27,769 nucleotides of DNA, taken from the NCBI GenBank assembly GCA_049585195.1, contig JBAUZG010000270.1, positions 1 to 27,769 of the forward strand, in the 5' to 3' direction. The position numbers and the translations under genes are program-made. This stretch comes from KBS-96 sp049585195. GTDB lineage: Bacteria; Acidobacteriota; Terriglobia; Bryobacterales; Bryobacteraceae. Position 1 is the first letter of the stretch, and every line of letters begins with the position of its first letter. The notes beneath the pieces are model-generated. The model worked only from the letters and a program-made list of their open reading frames with translations. It did not search any database and had not been told where the DNA came from. Shown in pieces: positions 7,894 through 17,100 of this stretch.

Positions 7894-8460
7894 ATGGTTA
7901 CGTCCTCCACGCACGAGATCACCGATTTGCTTCAGGCCTGGAACCGCGGAGACGATCAAGCGCTCGAGAGATTAACTCCTCTGGTCTACGAAGAGCTGTA
8001 CCGCGCTGCAAAGCGTTGCATCTCGCGCAGGCGGCATGGCAACACATTGCAAACTACGGTACTGATTAACGAGCTCTATCTCAGGATGGTGGATTGGAAG
8101 GGGGTGAGCTGGCAAAACCGTGCTCACTTCTTCGCTATTTGCGCGCGTCAGATGCGGCGGATTCTCACGGACCTTTTTCGCTCCGGGCAATATCTCAAGC
8201 GCGGAGGCGGAGTAGAACGAATCTCCCTCGATACATCGGCGATATCGGCCCTGGAGCCACGGCGCGATTTAGTCGCGATTGATGAGGCGCTCAACCGTCT
8301 GGCAGGGGTCGACGAGCGTAAGAGCCAAGTAGTGGAACTCCGGTTTTTTGGCGGCCTGAGCGTGAAGGAGACCGCCGAGGTGTTAAAGGTATCTCCCGGG
8401 ACGGTGATGCGCGACTGGAGGCTGGCGAAGGCTTGGCTCCTCGGCGAGCTGAGGACATAA
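7894..8460 (+). CDS. ECF-type RNA polymerase sigma factor (TIGR02999-like)
   Basis: A 188-residue sigma factor starting MVTSSTHEITDLLQ. The first part (about 8-90) is sigma region 2, with ELYRAAKRCISRRR...LQTTVLINELYLRM and FFAICARQMRRILTD. The last 55 residues are region 4, a helix-turn-helix with RKSQVVELRFFGGLSVKETAEVLKVSPGTVMRDWRLAKAWL. This form, which usually sits beside Ser/Thr kinases in Acidobacteria and Planctomycetes, matches the TIGR02999-like ECF group. The open frame extends 39 codons upstream (to 7777), but family similarity starts at 7894. No anti-sigma factor is encoded nearby. The kinase gene begins 7 bp after its stop, so the two are very likely one operon. Confidence 0.9.
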   Translation: MVTSSTHEITDLLQAWNRGDDQALERLTPLVYEELYRAAKRCISRRRHGNTLQTTVLINELYLRMVDWKGVSWQNRAHFFAICARQMRRILTDLFRSGQYLKRGGGVERISLDTSAISALEPRRDLVAIDEALNRLAGVDERKSQVVELRFFGGLSVKETAEVLKVSPGTVMRDWRLAKAWLLGELRT

Positions 8461-8467
8461 GAGCGCC

Positions 8468-11416
8468 ATGCAACAGGAGCGCTGGCGGCAAATCGACGAA
8501 ATCTTCCACTCGGCCCTGAAGATCGGCGAGAGTCGGCGAGCCGCTTTCCTGGACGATACTTGTTCCGGGGACGAGGCTCTTCGGCTTGAGCTTGAACGCT
8601 TGCTCGCCAACCACGACGAGGCGGGAACTTTCCTCGAGTCACCGGCTTTGGAAGTGGCTGCCGAAGCACTCGTGCACGCGGGCCGCGTCTCCAGTCAGCC
8701 GAGTGACTCTGCTCTGGTGGGCGAGACCGTCTCGCACTACAGGATCTTATCCAAGGTTGGCAGCGGCGGTATGGGCGTTGTGTACGAAGCCGAAGATATC
8801 CGTCTGGGACGGCGCGTAGCTTTGAAATTCCTGCCAGAGGACCTGGCACTTGACCCGAGAGCCTTACAGCGCTTTGAGGGCGAAGCTTGCGCGGCTTCCT
8901 GCTTGAACCACGCCAATATTTGTACGATCTACGGGATAGAGGAACGCAATGGACAGCCTGTGATTGTCATGGAATTGCTGGAAGGTCAAAGCCTCAAGCA
9001 GAGAATCCGGGCGCGGCCGGTCAGCACAGACGAGCTTCTGGACTTTGGCATCCAGGCATCCGATGGTTTGCACGCTGCGCACGCAAAAGGGATCATCCAC
9101 CGGGACATCAAACCGGCAAATATTTTCATTGTCGGCAATGGGCGGCTAAAGATTCTAGATTTCGGAGTGGCCAAGGTGATCCCTCCTGAAGCGAAAGACC
9201 AGTCCGGCGAGGAATCGCTCACCTTGAAAGGCGCTGTCCTTGGCACAACCTCTTATATGTCTCCCGAGCAGGTACGAGGAGAAGAAATCGACGCGCGCAG
9301 CGATCTATTTTCCCTCGGAGTGGCGCTCTACGAAGTGGCTACTGGCCAGCAGCCCTTCGCGCGAGAAAATGCGGTTCTGACCATTGATGCCATTCTGAAT
9401 GTCCGCCCTGCCACCCCCTCGAGCGTGAATCCGGCCCTACCGTCTGGTCTAAGCACAATCATTGCAGGAATGCTTGAAAAGGATCGTGAGTTGCGCTACC
9501 AGGATGCCGCCGACATTAGCTCGGATCTAAAGCTGCTCAAAGAGGGGAAGCAACCACGAGAAAGCATCACTGCCACTACCATAGTTCCCGTAAGAGCTCA
9601 GCCCCGCAGATACTGGAGGCGGGCCGTAGCAGCTTCCTTTGGCGCTTTCTCGATCGCGGGGGCCGCGTTCCTCTACTTCCATCGCGCCCCTGCGCTTTCC
9701 GAGAAAGACACAATCGTTCTCGCCGACTTCGTAAACGCGACTGGCGATCCCGTATTTGACGGGACGCTTCGTCAAGGGTTGGCTGTACAGCTTCAACAAT
9801 CACCGTTCCTCAGCCTTATCTCCGACCAGCGCATCCAGCGGATGCTTCGGCTCATGGGCCAGCCGGTGGATGCACGGCTGACTCCGGATGTTGCGCGGCA
9901 AATCTGCGAACGGACCGCAAGCTCTGCCGTTCTGGAAGGTTCGATTGCAAGCCTCGGAACTCAATACGTATTAGGGTTACGCGCAAAGAACTGCAGGTCC
10001 GGAGACCTCATCGATGAGGAGCAGATACAGGCAGGAAGGAAAGAGGATGTGCTGAATGCACTGAGTCAGTTGGCCAGTAAATTCAGAACTCGAGTCGGCG
10101 AATCGCTCGCCACGATCGCCAACCACGATACTCCGCTCGCGGAAGCGACAACACCGTCGCTCGAGGCATTGGAAGCGTACAGTGCAGGTTGGAAGATTCA
10201 CGCTGCGAGAGGGGCCATTGCTTCTCTGCCGTTTTTCAGGCGTGCTATTGAAATTGATCCTGGGTTCGCTATGGCGCATGCATCGCTCGGCCGGATCTAT
10301 GCGGACCTTGATGAATCTGATCTTGCCGCTCAAAGCACCAGGCGAGCCTGGGAAATGCGGGATCGTGCGAGTGACCCGGAGAAGTTTTTCATTCTTGCCA
10401 GTTACTCTGCGTTAGTAACCGGAAATCTCGATGAGGCGCGGCAAATCTGTGAGGCTTGGGCGCGAGCGTATCCCCGCGAAGCACGACCCCATCACCTCTT
10501 ATCTGGTGTGCTCAACAAAGTCGCAGGTCAATACGAAACAGCAATAGTCGAAGCCCGGAAAGCTATCGAGCTAGACCCAGATTTTGCGATCGGGTATTAC
10601 AATCTGGCCGTTAACCATGTCTATCTCGATCGCTTGGAGGAGGCCGAGGACGCGCTCAGGCGCGCGGCCGCACGCGGGCTGGAAATCGACGAGTTTCTCA
10701 TGCTTGAGTACGATATTGCATTCCTGAAAAGTGACCAGGCGGGAATGGAACGGCAAGCCGCTCGGGCTCGTGGAGGGTCCGGCGCGGAGAACTGGATCTC
10801 CAACAAAGAGGCGTTTGCCTTGGCATACTCAGGTCACCTGCAACAGGCAAGGAATACGTCACGCCGCGCAGTGGATCAGGCTCAGCACGCAGCGCAGCGA
10901 GAGCGCGCGGGTTTGTGGGAAGCGGGAGCAGCAGTGCGGGAAGCTTTTTTCGGGAACGCGTCTGAAGCAAGGAAGAGGGCGACGGCCGCACTCCAGCTTT
11001 CAAGAGACCGCGAAGTGGAGTATGGCGCCGCCTTTGCCCTGGCAATTGCTGGAGAACCTTCCGGATCGCAAGCACTCGCGAACGATCTCGAAAGGCGGTT
11101 CCCTGAGGATACGTCGGTGCGATTTGCGTATCTGCCCGTCCTTCGCGCCCGGCTCGCACTGAATCATGGTGACGTTTCGAAGGCTTTCGAACTGCTGCAA
11201 GCCGCCGTTCCTTATGAATTGGGTGTCGCGCGCGTCAGCTTCGGGGCACTCTATCCGATCTATGTGCGTGGCGGCCTATCTAGCCGCGCACCAGGGTGCC
11301 GCGGCTGTCACCGAATTCCAGAGGATTCTCGGTCACCGCGGGATTGTTCAAACCGATCCTGTAGGCGTGCTGGCGCACTTGCAACTGGGGCGGGCCCTGG
11401 CTTTATCGGGAGATAA
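8468..11416 (+). CDS. transmembrane Ser/Thr protein kinase with TolB-like and TPR domains (3' end frameshifted)
   Basis: The order is a short N-terminal helical region typical of acidobacterial kinases (1-75); a kinase domain (about 91-360) with GSGGMGVV at 98-105, Lys120, HRDIKPAN at 211-218 and DFG at 231-233; one membrane helix (about 384-405); a TolB/FlgO-like segment (about 412-560: DTIVLADFVNATGD...); and TPRs from about 565 to the end (for example AMAHASLGRIYADLD, AIGYYNLAVNHVYLD). All catalytic residues are present, so the kinase should be active, with its sensor part outside the membrane. After Gly935 (near 11272) the frame changes, and the last residues (GLSSRAPGCRG...) are out-of-frame translation. 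The family-like C-terminus continues in another frame to 11525. It forms an operon with the sigma factor. Confidence 0.9.
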   Translation: MQQERWRQIDEIFHSALKIGESRRAAFLDDTCSGDEALRLELERLLANHDEAGTFLESPALEVAAEALVHAGRVSSQPSDSALVGETVSHYRILSKVGSGGMGVVYEAEDIRLGRRVALKFLPEDLALDPRALQRFEGEACAASCLNHANICTIYGIEERNGQPVIVMELLEGQSLKQRIRARPVSTDELLDFGIQASDGLHAAHAKGIIHRDIKPANIFIVGNGRLKILDFGVAKVIPPEAKDQSGEESLTLKGAVLGTTSYMSPEQVRGEEIDARSDLFSLGVALYEVATGQQPFARENAVLTIDAILNVRPATPSSVNPALPSGLSTIIAGMLEKDRELRYQDAADISSDLKLLKEGKQPRESITATTIVPVRAQPRRYWRRAVAASFGAFSIAGAAFLYFHRAPALSEKDTIVLADFVNATGDPVFDGTLRQGLAVQLQQSPFLSLISDQRIQRMLRLMGQPVDARLTPDVARQICERTASSAVLEGSIASLGTQYVLGLRAKNCRSGDLIDEEQIQAGRKEDVLNALSQLASKFRTRVGESLATIANHDTPLAEATTPSLEALEAYSAGWKIHAARGAIASLPFFRRAIEIDPGFAMAHASLGRIYADLDESDLAAQSTRRAWEMRDRASDPEKFFILASYSALVTGNLDEARQICEAWARAYPREARPHHLLSGVLNKVAGQYETAIVEARKAIELDPDFAIGYYNLAVNHVYLDRLEEAEDALRRAAARGLEIDEFLMLEYDIAFLKSDQAGMERQAARARGGSGAENWISNKEAFALAYSGHLQQARNTSRRAVDQAQHAAQRERAGLWEAGAAVREAFFGNASEARKRATAALQLSRDREVEYGAAFALAIAGEPSGSQALANDLERRFPEDTSVRFAYLPVLRARLALNHGDVSKAFELLQAAVPYELGVARVSFGALYPIYVRGGLSSRAPGCRGCHRIPEDSRSPRDCSNRSCRRAGALATGAGPGFIGR

Positions 11417-11525
11417 AAACAAGGCAAGAACCGCTTACCAAGATTTCCTCACGCTCTGGAAGGATGCCGACCCCGACATTCCGCTCCTCAGGCAAGCCAA
11501 GCTGGAATTCGCGAACCTACAGTAA
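11273..11525 (+). pseudogene. out-of-frame C-terminal tail of the Ser/Thr kinase
   Basis: Read from 11274, this stretch encodes AYLAAHQGAAAVTEFQRIL, then HLQLGRALALSGDKNKARTA and YQDFLTLWKDADPDIPLLRQ to a TAA at 11523-11525. This is the usual end of this kinase-TPR family, with the expected TPR helices, and it directly continues the kinase's YPIYVRG. Joining the frames needs one base removed or two added around 11270-11276. Without it the kinase loses its last TPR and gains about 46 unrelated residues. A sequencing or assembly error is as likely as a real mutation. Confidence 0.8.
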
Positions 11526-12035
11526 TTCGGCATTTTACACTTGGCTGCGGCGGTAAAGGCGCAGCGTAGAGTATTCCAGTTTGATGTATCGGCTATGTGG
11601 AGATTGAACCTAAACGGCTTTAGGACGTTCGGATTCGAAGTCTGCATTAGTCGCGAAAAATCCGCTTTCCATCATTTGGCACACAAACCCAGATCATTTC
11701 GCCTGCTGATCGGTTGTCACATTGATGTACAATGCGCTACCCGCGGAAGTGAAATCCCAAAGCCCGTTCCGAAAACAGAGGCCGGAATCGCGATCCGGGA
11801 CCTGAAATCGAGTTCTCGCATCCGCGGGCATTCCATCTCAGGCAGGCCAACCACCACTGAAATTGATCGCGCCGCTCAAACCGGTCACAAATTTCCAAAA
11901 TATTTTTATCTTCCTGTCTCGCTTCAACTTAGCGCCACTTTCTCCATCCACTTCGATCCGTTTTTTTTCCTCGCCGTGCTACGTTCACTCAGGCCTACGG
12001 ACCCCCGTGAGCCATTTCCATCTCAGGAGCCCTTT
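11526..12035. other. 510-bp gap without a gene
   Basis: This lies between the kinase tail and the next ribosome site. A plus-strand frame is open throughout and joins the downstream gene, but its translation looks non-coding, and the ribosome site at 12025 marks a later start. The 12-base string TTCCATCTCAGG occurs twice (11831-11842 and 12016-12027), the second copy overlapping the ribosome site. A run of eight T lies near 11961. I see no clear promoter or terminator. Confidence 0.5.
12025..12029 (+). promoter_or_regulatory. ribosome binding site deciding the start at 12036
   Basis: AGGAG is 6 bases before ATG 12036. It decides in favour of this start over the far longer upstream-extended frame. 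Confidence 0.7.
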
Positions 12036-12707
12036 ATGTCCACCTCCGCGCAAATCGCGGCGAATCAAGCCGATGCACAGCTCTCCACCGGCCCTACATC
12101 CGAGACCGGCAAAGCCAAATCATCCCTGAACGCTGTCAAAACCGGCCTCACGGGCCGCACCATCCTACTTCGTGGCGACGATGCCGCGCTCTACGAAGCC
12201 CACGTCTCTGAATTCATGAAGCGCTTCGGACCGGCCAATGACGACGAATGGAACCTCGTCCAATCCCTGGCGGACACGGAATGGCGTCTCCTCCGCATTC
12301 CCTCACTCGAAATGGGTATCTACGCACTCGGCCGCCTCGAATTCGCCGAACTCTTCCCCAGCGAAGACGAGGCCGTCCGCAAGCACCTGATCGAGGCCAA
12401 AATCTTCCTGGCCTATCAGCGCCAGCTCAATAACCTCAGCATTCAGGAAAACCGCCTCCGCCGCCAGCGCGAAAAAGACACCGCCGCCCTGCGCCAGATT
12501 CAGGACCTGCGCAAGCATCAGACCAAAGCGCGTTTGGACGAAGCCGCCTACCTGTACATCGCAGCCGTTCATGACGGTACTTATCACACCTTCGAACCCG
12601 CGGCACTTGGCTTCGAATTTTCACTCGCCGAAATCGAACTCCGCGCCATGGACATCGACGCCGATCTATTTGCCGACTACGAGCGCCAACTCCGAGAAGC
12701 TGCATGA
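12036..12707 (+). CDS. conserved protein of unknown function (STGP / NAxKxGL family)
   Basis: A 223-residue soluble protein with no signal or membrane segment. The N-terminus (residues 6-42) has the signature Ala-Asn-Gln-x-x-Ala-x-x-Ser-Thr-Gly-Pro, then Gly-Lys-x-x-Ser and Asn-Ala-x-Lys-x-Gly-Leu-Thr. I recognise this from many multi-copy proteins of Acidobacteria and Planctomycetes that have no assigned function. A predominantly helical middle includes FGPANDDEWNLVQSLADTEW and a charged, probably coiled-coil region (about 130-165: NRLRRQREKDTAALRQIQDL...). Synonymous positions are unusually rich in C compared with neighbours, which may indicate a separate history or transfer. It stands alone, with no close plus-strand partner. 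I do not assign a function. Confidence 0.75.
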   Translation: MSTSAQIAANQADAQLSTGPTSETGKAKSSLNAVKTGLTGRTILLRGDDAALYEAHVSEFMKRFGPANDDEWNLVQSLADTEWRLLRIPSLEMGIYALGRLEFAELFPSEDEAVRKHLIEAKIFLAYQRQLNNLSIQENRLRRQREKDTAALRQIQDLRKHQTKARLDEAAYLYIAAVHDGTYHTFEPAALGFEFSLAEIELRAMDIDADLFADYERQLREAA

Positions 12708-12945
12708 GCTACCATAAGGAGCTAGACGCGTCGAAGCGCGCAGCCGACCGGCGGCGTTGTGCGCGATTCCGAACAGAGCCATCCGCCCGAGACCGCGAAT
12801 CTGCCTGCCCGTGAGCTTTTTCCGCCAATTCTGTCCATTTGAGGTGTTTCCGACCGACGTTCTTTTGTAGTGGCCCTTGATTTTCTCCAACCTGCAAGCG
12901 GCTTTTCGCCTCTTGCCCGCATCGAAATACGGACTGTCTTTTCCT

Positions 12946-12955
12946 GGGAGGGTGG
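12946..12955 (+). promoter_or_regulatory. strong ribosome binding site before the TTG start of the adaptor
   Basis: The purine-rich GGGAGGGTGG ends 5 bases before TTG 12961. Together with the lipoprotein signal that starts there, it argues against the upstream ATG at 12877. Confidence 0.55.
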
Positions 12956-12960
12956 GACAT

Positions 12961-14151
12961 TTGAGTAATTTGTTATTAGCCATCGTTTTAAGCGCAGTTG
13001 TGTTTCTGGCCGGGTGCCAGAGAGAAGCGCCCGCTGCGGCTGCGCAGATGCCGCCGCCAGAAGTAAGCGTAGTCAGCGCTGTCCAGGAAGATGTGCCTGT
13101 GACAGGTAGCTGGATCGCCACCCTCGACGGGTTTACCAATGCGCAAATCCAGCCACAAGTGACTGGATATGTGATTAGGCAAACGTATCGCGAGGGTTCG
13201 TTTGTCCACGAAGGAGACATTCTTTTTGAAATAGACCCTCGTCCGTTTCAAGCGGCGCTCGACCAGGCGAAGGGACAGTTGGCTCAGGCCAAAGGACAGC
13301 TTGCGCAGGCACAGGCGCAGCTAGGGCTCGCGGAAATCAACGTGAACCGCGACACGCCATTGGCAAAAGTACGTGCGATCGCGCAAAGCCAATTGGACAA
13401 CGACATACAAACACGGGCGACGGCTCAGGCAACGATCGAGACCTATAAAGCTGCGATTGAGACGAGTCAGGCCGCCATTGAGAGCGCCCAGCTCAACCTG
13501 GGCTGGACGAAGGTTCGCTCCCTGGTAGATGGAATCGCTGGTATTGCAACCATTCAGATTGGCAACCTGGTAAGCCCGACCAATGTTTTGACCACCGTTT
13601 CGCGAGTGAATCCAATCAAGGCTTACTTTCCGATCAGTGAGCAGGAGTATTTGCAGGTTTCGGACCGCATCAAGCCGGGGCCGGGAGGCGATTGGCTTCG
13701 AAATTCCGCTGCGATTCCTCTGTCGTTGACGCTTGCCAACGGAAACGTGTACGGACAGAAAGGGCGCATCGTGTTCACGGACCGGCAGGTTGACCCTCAG
13801 ACCGGGACGATTCGCATTGTTGGCGCTTTTCCGAATCCGGGCAACGTACTTCGACCGGGACAATTTGGCCGGATCGGCGCCGTCACAAATCTTTTGAAAG
13901 ACGCGCTTGTCATCCCGCAGCGGTCCGTGATGGAGCTGCAGGGTAGTTATCAGGTTGCGGTAGTCGGGCCGGACAACAAAGTCAGCATCCACGCGGTGAA
14001 AGTAGGGACCCGGTACGGCTCCATGTGGGTGATCCAAAGCGGTCTCAACCCAGGAGACCGCGTTGTGACCGAGGGCCTTGCCAAGGTGCGCGATGGCGCG
14101 GTCGTCAATCCGAAGCCCGATAATTCAAATCCCAATCAGAAACCCTCTTAA
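12961..14151 (+). CDS. RND efflux periplasmic adaptor (membrane fusion lipoprotein)
   Basis: A 396-residue adaptor of the AcrA/MexA type that bridges the inner-membrane pump and outer-membrane channel. I chose TTG 12961 because it gives a compact lipoprotein signal (hydrophobic 4-18, lipobox LAGC with Cys19) after a good ribosome site; an ATG at 12877 would add 28 residues before it. The domains are a lipoyl half-motif (about 58-95: QVTGYVIRQTYREGSFVHEGD), an alpha-hairpin rich in Ala/Gln (about 97-180, with a tandem AKGQLAQ heptad), a second lipoyl half (about 182-207), a beta-barrel (about 215-300) and a membrane-proximal domain (about 315-380). It is the first gene of the efflux operon, 17 bp before the pump. 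Confidence 0.88.
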   Translation: MSNLLLAIVLSAVVFLAGCQREAPAAAAQMPPPEVSVVSAVQEDVPVTGSWIATLDGFTNAQIQPQVTGYVIRQTYREGSFVHEGDILFEIDPRPFQAALDQAKGQLAQAKGQLAQAQAQLGLAEINVNRDTPLAKVRAIAQSQLDNDIQTRATAQATIETYKAAIETSQAAIESAQLNLGWTKVRSLVDGIAGIATIQIGNLVSPTNVLTTVSRVNPIKAYFPISEQEYLQVSDRIKPGPGGDWLRNSAAIPLSLTLANGNVYGQKGRIVFTDRQVDPQTGTIRIVGAFPNPGNVLRPGQFGRIGAVTNLLKDALVIPQRSVMELQGSYQVAVVGPDNKVSIHAVKVGTRYGSMWVIQSGLNPGDRVVTEGLAKVRDGAVVNPKPDNSNPNQKPS

Positions 14152-14168
14152 GCAAGAGCAAAATATAC

Positions 14169-17100
14169 ATGGCTAAGTTTTTCATCAACCGCCCTATCGT
14201 GGCGATGGTGATCGCCATCGTCATGGTGATCGTCGGATTCGTTTCGCTGCTGAGCCTTCCCACCGGCCAATTTCCGAACATCGTTCCGCCGGAAATATGG
14301 GTGCAGGCTCTCTATCCTGGCGCTGACGCGCAGACGCTCGAGCAGTCAGTTGCCACGCCGCTCGAACAACAGATCAGCGGCGTCGACAACATGAACTACA
14401 TGTATTCGGTCAACGCCAACAATGGCCAGACACAGATCACGGTCGATTTCGATGTGAAGACGGATCCGAACATCGACCAAGTGTTGACGCAGCTACGCAC
14501 GTCACAGGCGCAATCGCAGTTGCCCAGCGAGGTGAATACAGCGGGCCTGGTGATTCAGAAGTCGCTGACGTCGCCGTTGATGCTCATCTCGCTGTACTCG
14601 CCCAAGGATACATACGACAGCACGTTTCTGGCGAACTACGCTTACATCAACCTGGTGGATGAGCTGACTCGTGTGAAAGGTATATCACGCGTGCAGGTAT
14701 TCGGCGCTGGCCAGTACGCGACGCGCATCTGGGTGAAGCCGGACCAGCTCGCGAAGCTAGGCGTTACAGTGCCGCAGATTATCAACGCGGTTCAAACCCA
14801 GAACACGGTAAATCCGGCGGGACAAATTGGCGGCGAGCCGATTCCGAGCGGGCAGCAGTTTACATATACCGTGCGTGCGGAAGGGCGGCTGGTTTCTCCG
14901 GAACAGTTCGACAACATCATTCTGCGCGCTAATCCAGATGGCTCTAGCTTGCGCTTGAAAGACGTCGCGCGCACGGAGCTGGGCGCCCAAACCTATAACC
15001 TGGCGGGCCGGTATAACGGAAAGCCGTCGGCCATTGTCGCGCTGTACCAACTGCCGGGCTCGAATGCCGTAGAAGCGGCGCAGGGCGTGCGCAAGCGCAT
15101 TGCGCAATTGCAGCAGCGGTTTCCGCAGGATCTAGCATACGACGTCAGCCTCGACACAACCAAGGCGGTCACGGCGGGCATCAAGGAAATCGAGTTTACG
15201 CTGTTCGAAGCTTTAGCATTGGTCGTCGTCGTCGTCTACATCTTCCTGCAGGGATGGCGAGCGACGCTGATTCCCTTGCTGGCGGTTCCGGTATCGTTGA
15301 TCGGCACGTTCATCGTCTTTCCGATGCTTGGCTTTTCGGTCAACACGCTGTCGCTATTCGGACTGGTGCTTGCGATCGGCCTGGTAGTCGACGACGCAAT
15401 CGTGGTTGTCGAGGCCGTCGAGCATCACATCGAGGAAGGCATGACGGCGCGCGATGCGGCGCTGAAGGCGATGGAAGAGGTGTCTGGCCCGGTAGTCGCG
15501 ATCGCCCTGATTCTGGCGGCCGTGTTCATACCGACGGCTTTCATTCCTGGGATTACCGGGCGATTGTATCAGCAGTTCGCGGTGACGATCGCGATCTCGG
15601 TTTTGTTCTCGGCTTTTAATGCACTTTCCTTAAGTCCTGCTCTTTCCGCGCTTCTACTGAAGCCACGGAAGAGAACGCGCGGACCCTTGGGAGCATTCTT
15701 CCGCTGGTTCAACCGCGGGTTCGGGCGGGCCAGGGAGGGCTACCTTAGTTTCTCCGGCCTGCTGATTCGAAAGTGGGGTGTCAGCTTTGTGTTTCTGGCG
15801 CTGGCCGGCCTGGCCGCGGTGCTGTTGGGGGGAAGGCTTCCCACGGCATTTCTTCCCGAAGAAGACCAGGGATACATGTTTGTGGCGATGCAGTTGCCCG
15901 ATGCCTCTTCGCTCGAGCGCACGAGCGACGCCGCACGTAAGGTCGAGAACGTACTCTTGAAGACGCCCGGGGTGCAGGGCTGTGTTTCGGTCATCGGGTT
16001 CAGCTTGCTGAGCCTGGTTCAGAATACATATAGCGCTTTCTTCTTCGTGCCGCTGAAAGATTGGGACCAGCGCACAAAGCCTGAAGAGCAGTACACGGCG
16101 ATTCAGGCGCATGTGGCGCAGCAGCTTTCGCAAATACGCGAGGGGCTTGCGTTCTCGTTCTCTCCGCCCGCTATTCCCGGCGTCGGAACTTCGGGAGGCG
16201 CGACTTTTGTGCTCGAAGACCGCTCGGGAGCCGATCAGGAATTTCTCACGAAGAATGTGAACACTTTTCTCGAGGCCGCACGGAAGCGCAAGGAACTGAT
16301 GAGCGTTGCAACCACCTATTTGCCGAACGTGCCGCAGGTTTATGCGGATGTAGACCGTGCCAAAGTGATGCGGCAGGGCGTGAATATCGGGGACGTTTAC
16401 GAGACGATGCAGACATTCATGGGCGGATACCTGGTGAACTACTTTAACCGCTTCGGGCGTCAGTGGCAGGTGTATGTGGAGGCGGAGGGAGACTCGCGCA
16501 CGCGCCCGGAAAACATTGGGCAGTTCTATGTGACGGGCAGCAATGGAGGTATGGTCCCGTTAAGCGCGGTGACCGATATTCATGCAATGAACGGCCCCGA
16601 ATTCACGATGCGCTACAACGAATATCACTCGGCGCAGATATTTGCGACTGCAGCGCCGGGGTACAGCTCGGGACAGGTGACACACGCTCTGGAAGAAGTT
16701 TTTTCGCAGACGATGCCGCGCGAGATGGGTTTCGACTACATGGGCATGTCATTTCAGGAGCAGAAGGCGGCTCAGGGCGTTTCCTCAGGCGCTGTGTTCG
16801 GATTGTCGCTGCTTTTTGTGTTTCTGATTCTGGCCGCGCTTTATGAGAGCTGGTCTTTGCCATTCAGCGTATTGCTGGGCGTGCCTATTGCGGTTTTCGG
16901 AGCGTACCTGACGCTATTTGCGAGGAAGCTTGAAAACGACGTATACGCGCAGATCGGCCTAGTGATGCTGATTGGCCTCTCCGCCAAGAACGCCATTCTG
17001 ATTGTCGAGTTCGCCAAATATGAGTACGAAAAGGGTAAGGGCATCGCGGAAGCGGCTTTGGCCGGGGCGCGGCTGAGGCTGCGGCCGATTCTGATGACTG

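Noticed and set aside
11961..11968. Run of eight T as a possible terminator for the kinase transcript
   Set aside because: No GC stem directly precedes it and it is more than 400 bp past the kinase tail.
12666..13220. Minus-strand open frame of 184 codons spanning the gap before the adaptor gene
   Set aside because: Most of it is antisense to the adaptor and to the end of the preceding gene. The part in the gap resembles no family I know.
15254..15619. Several long alternative frames inside the pump, receptor and channel genes
   Set aside because: They overlap strongly recognised proteins and have low-complexity Arg/Gly/Ala-rich translations expected from GC-rich antisense or shifted reading.
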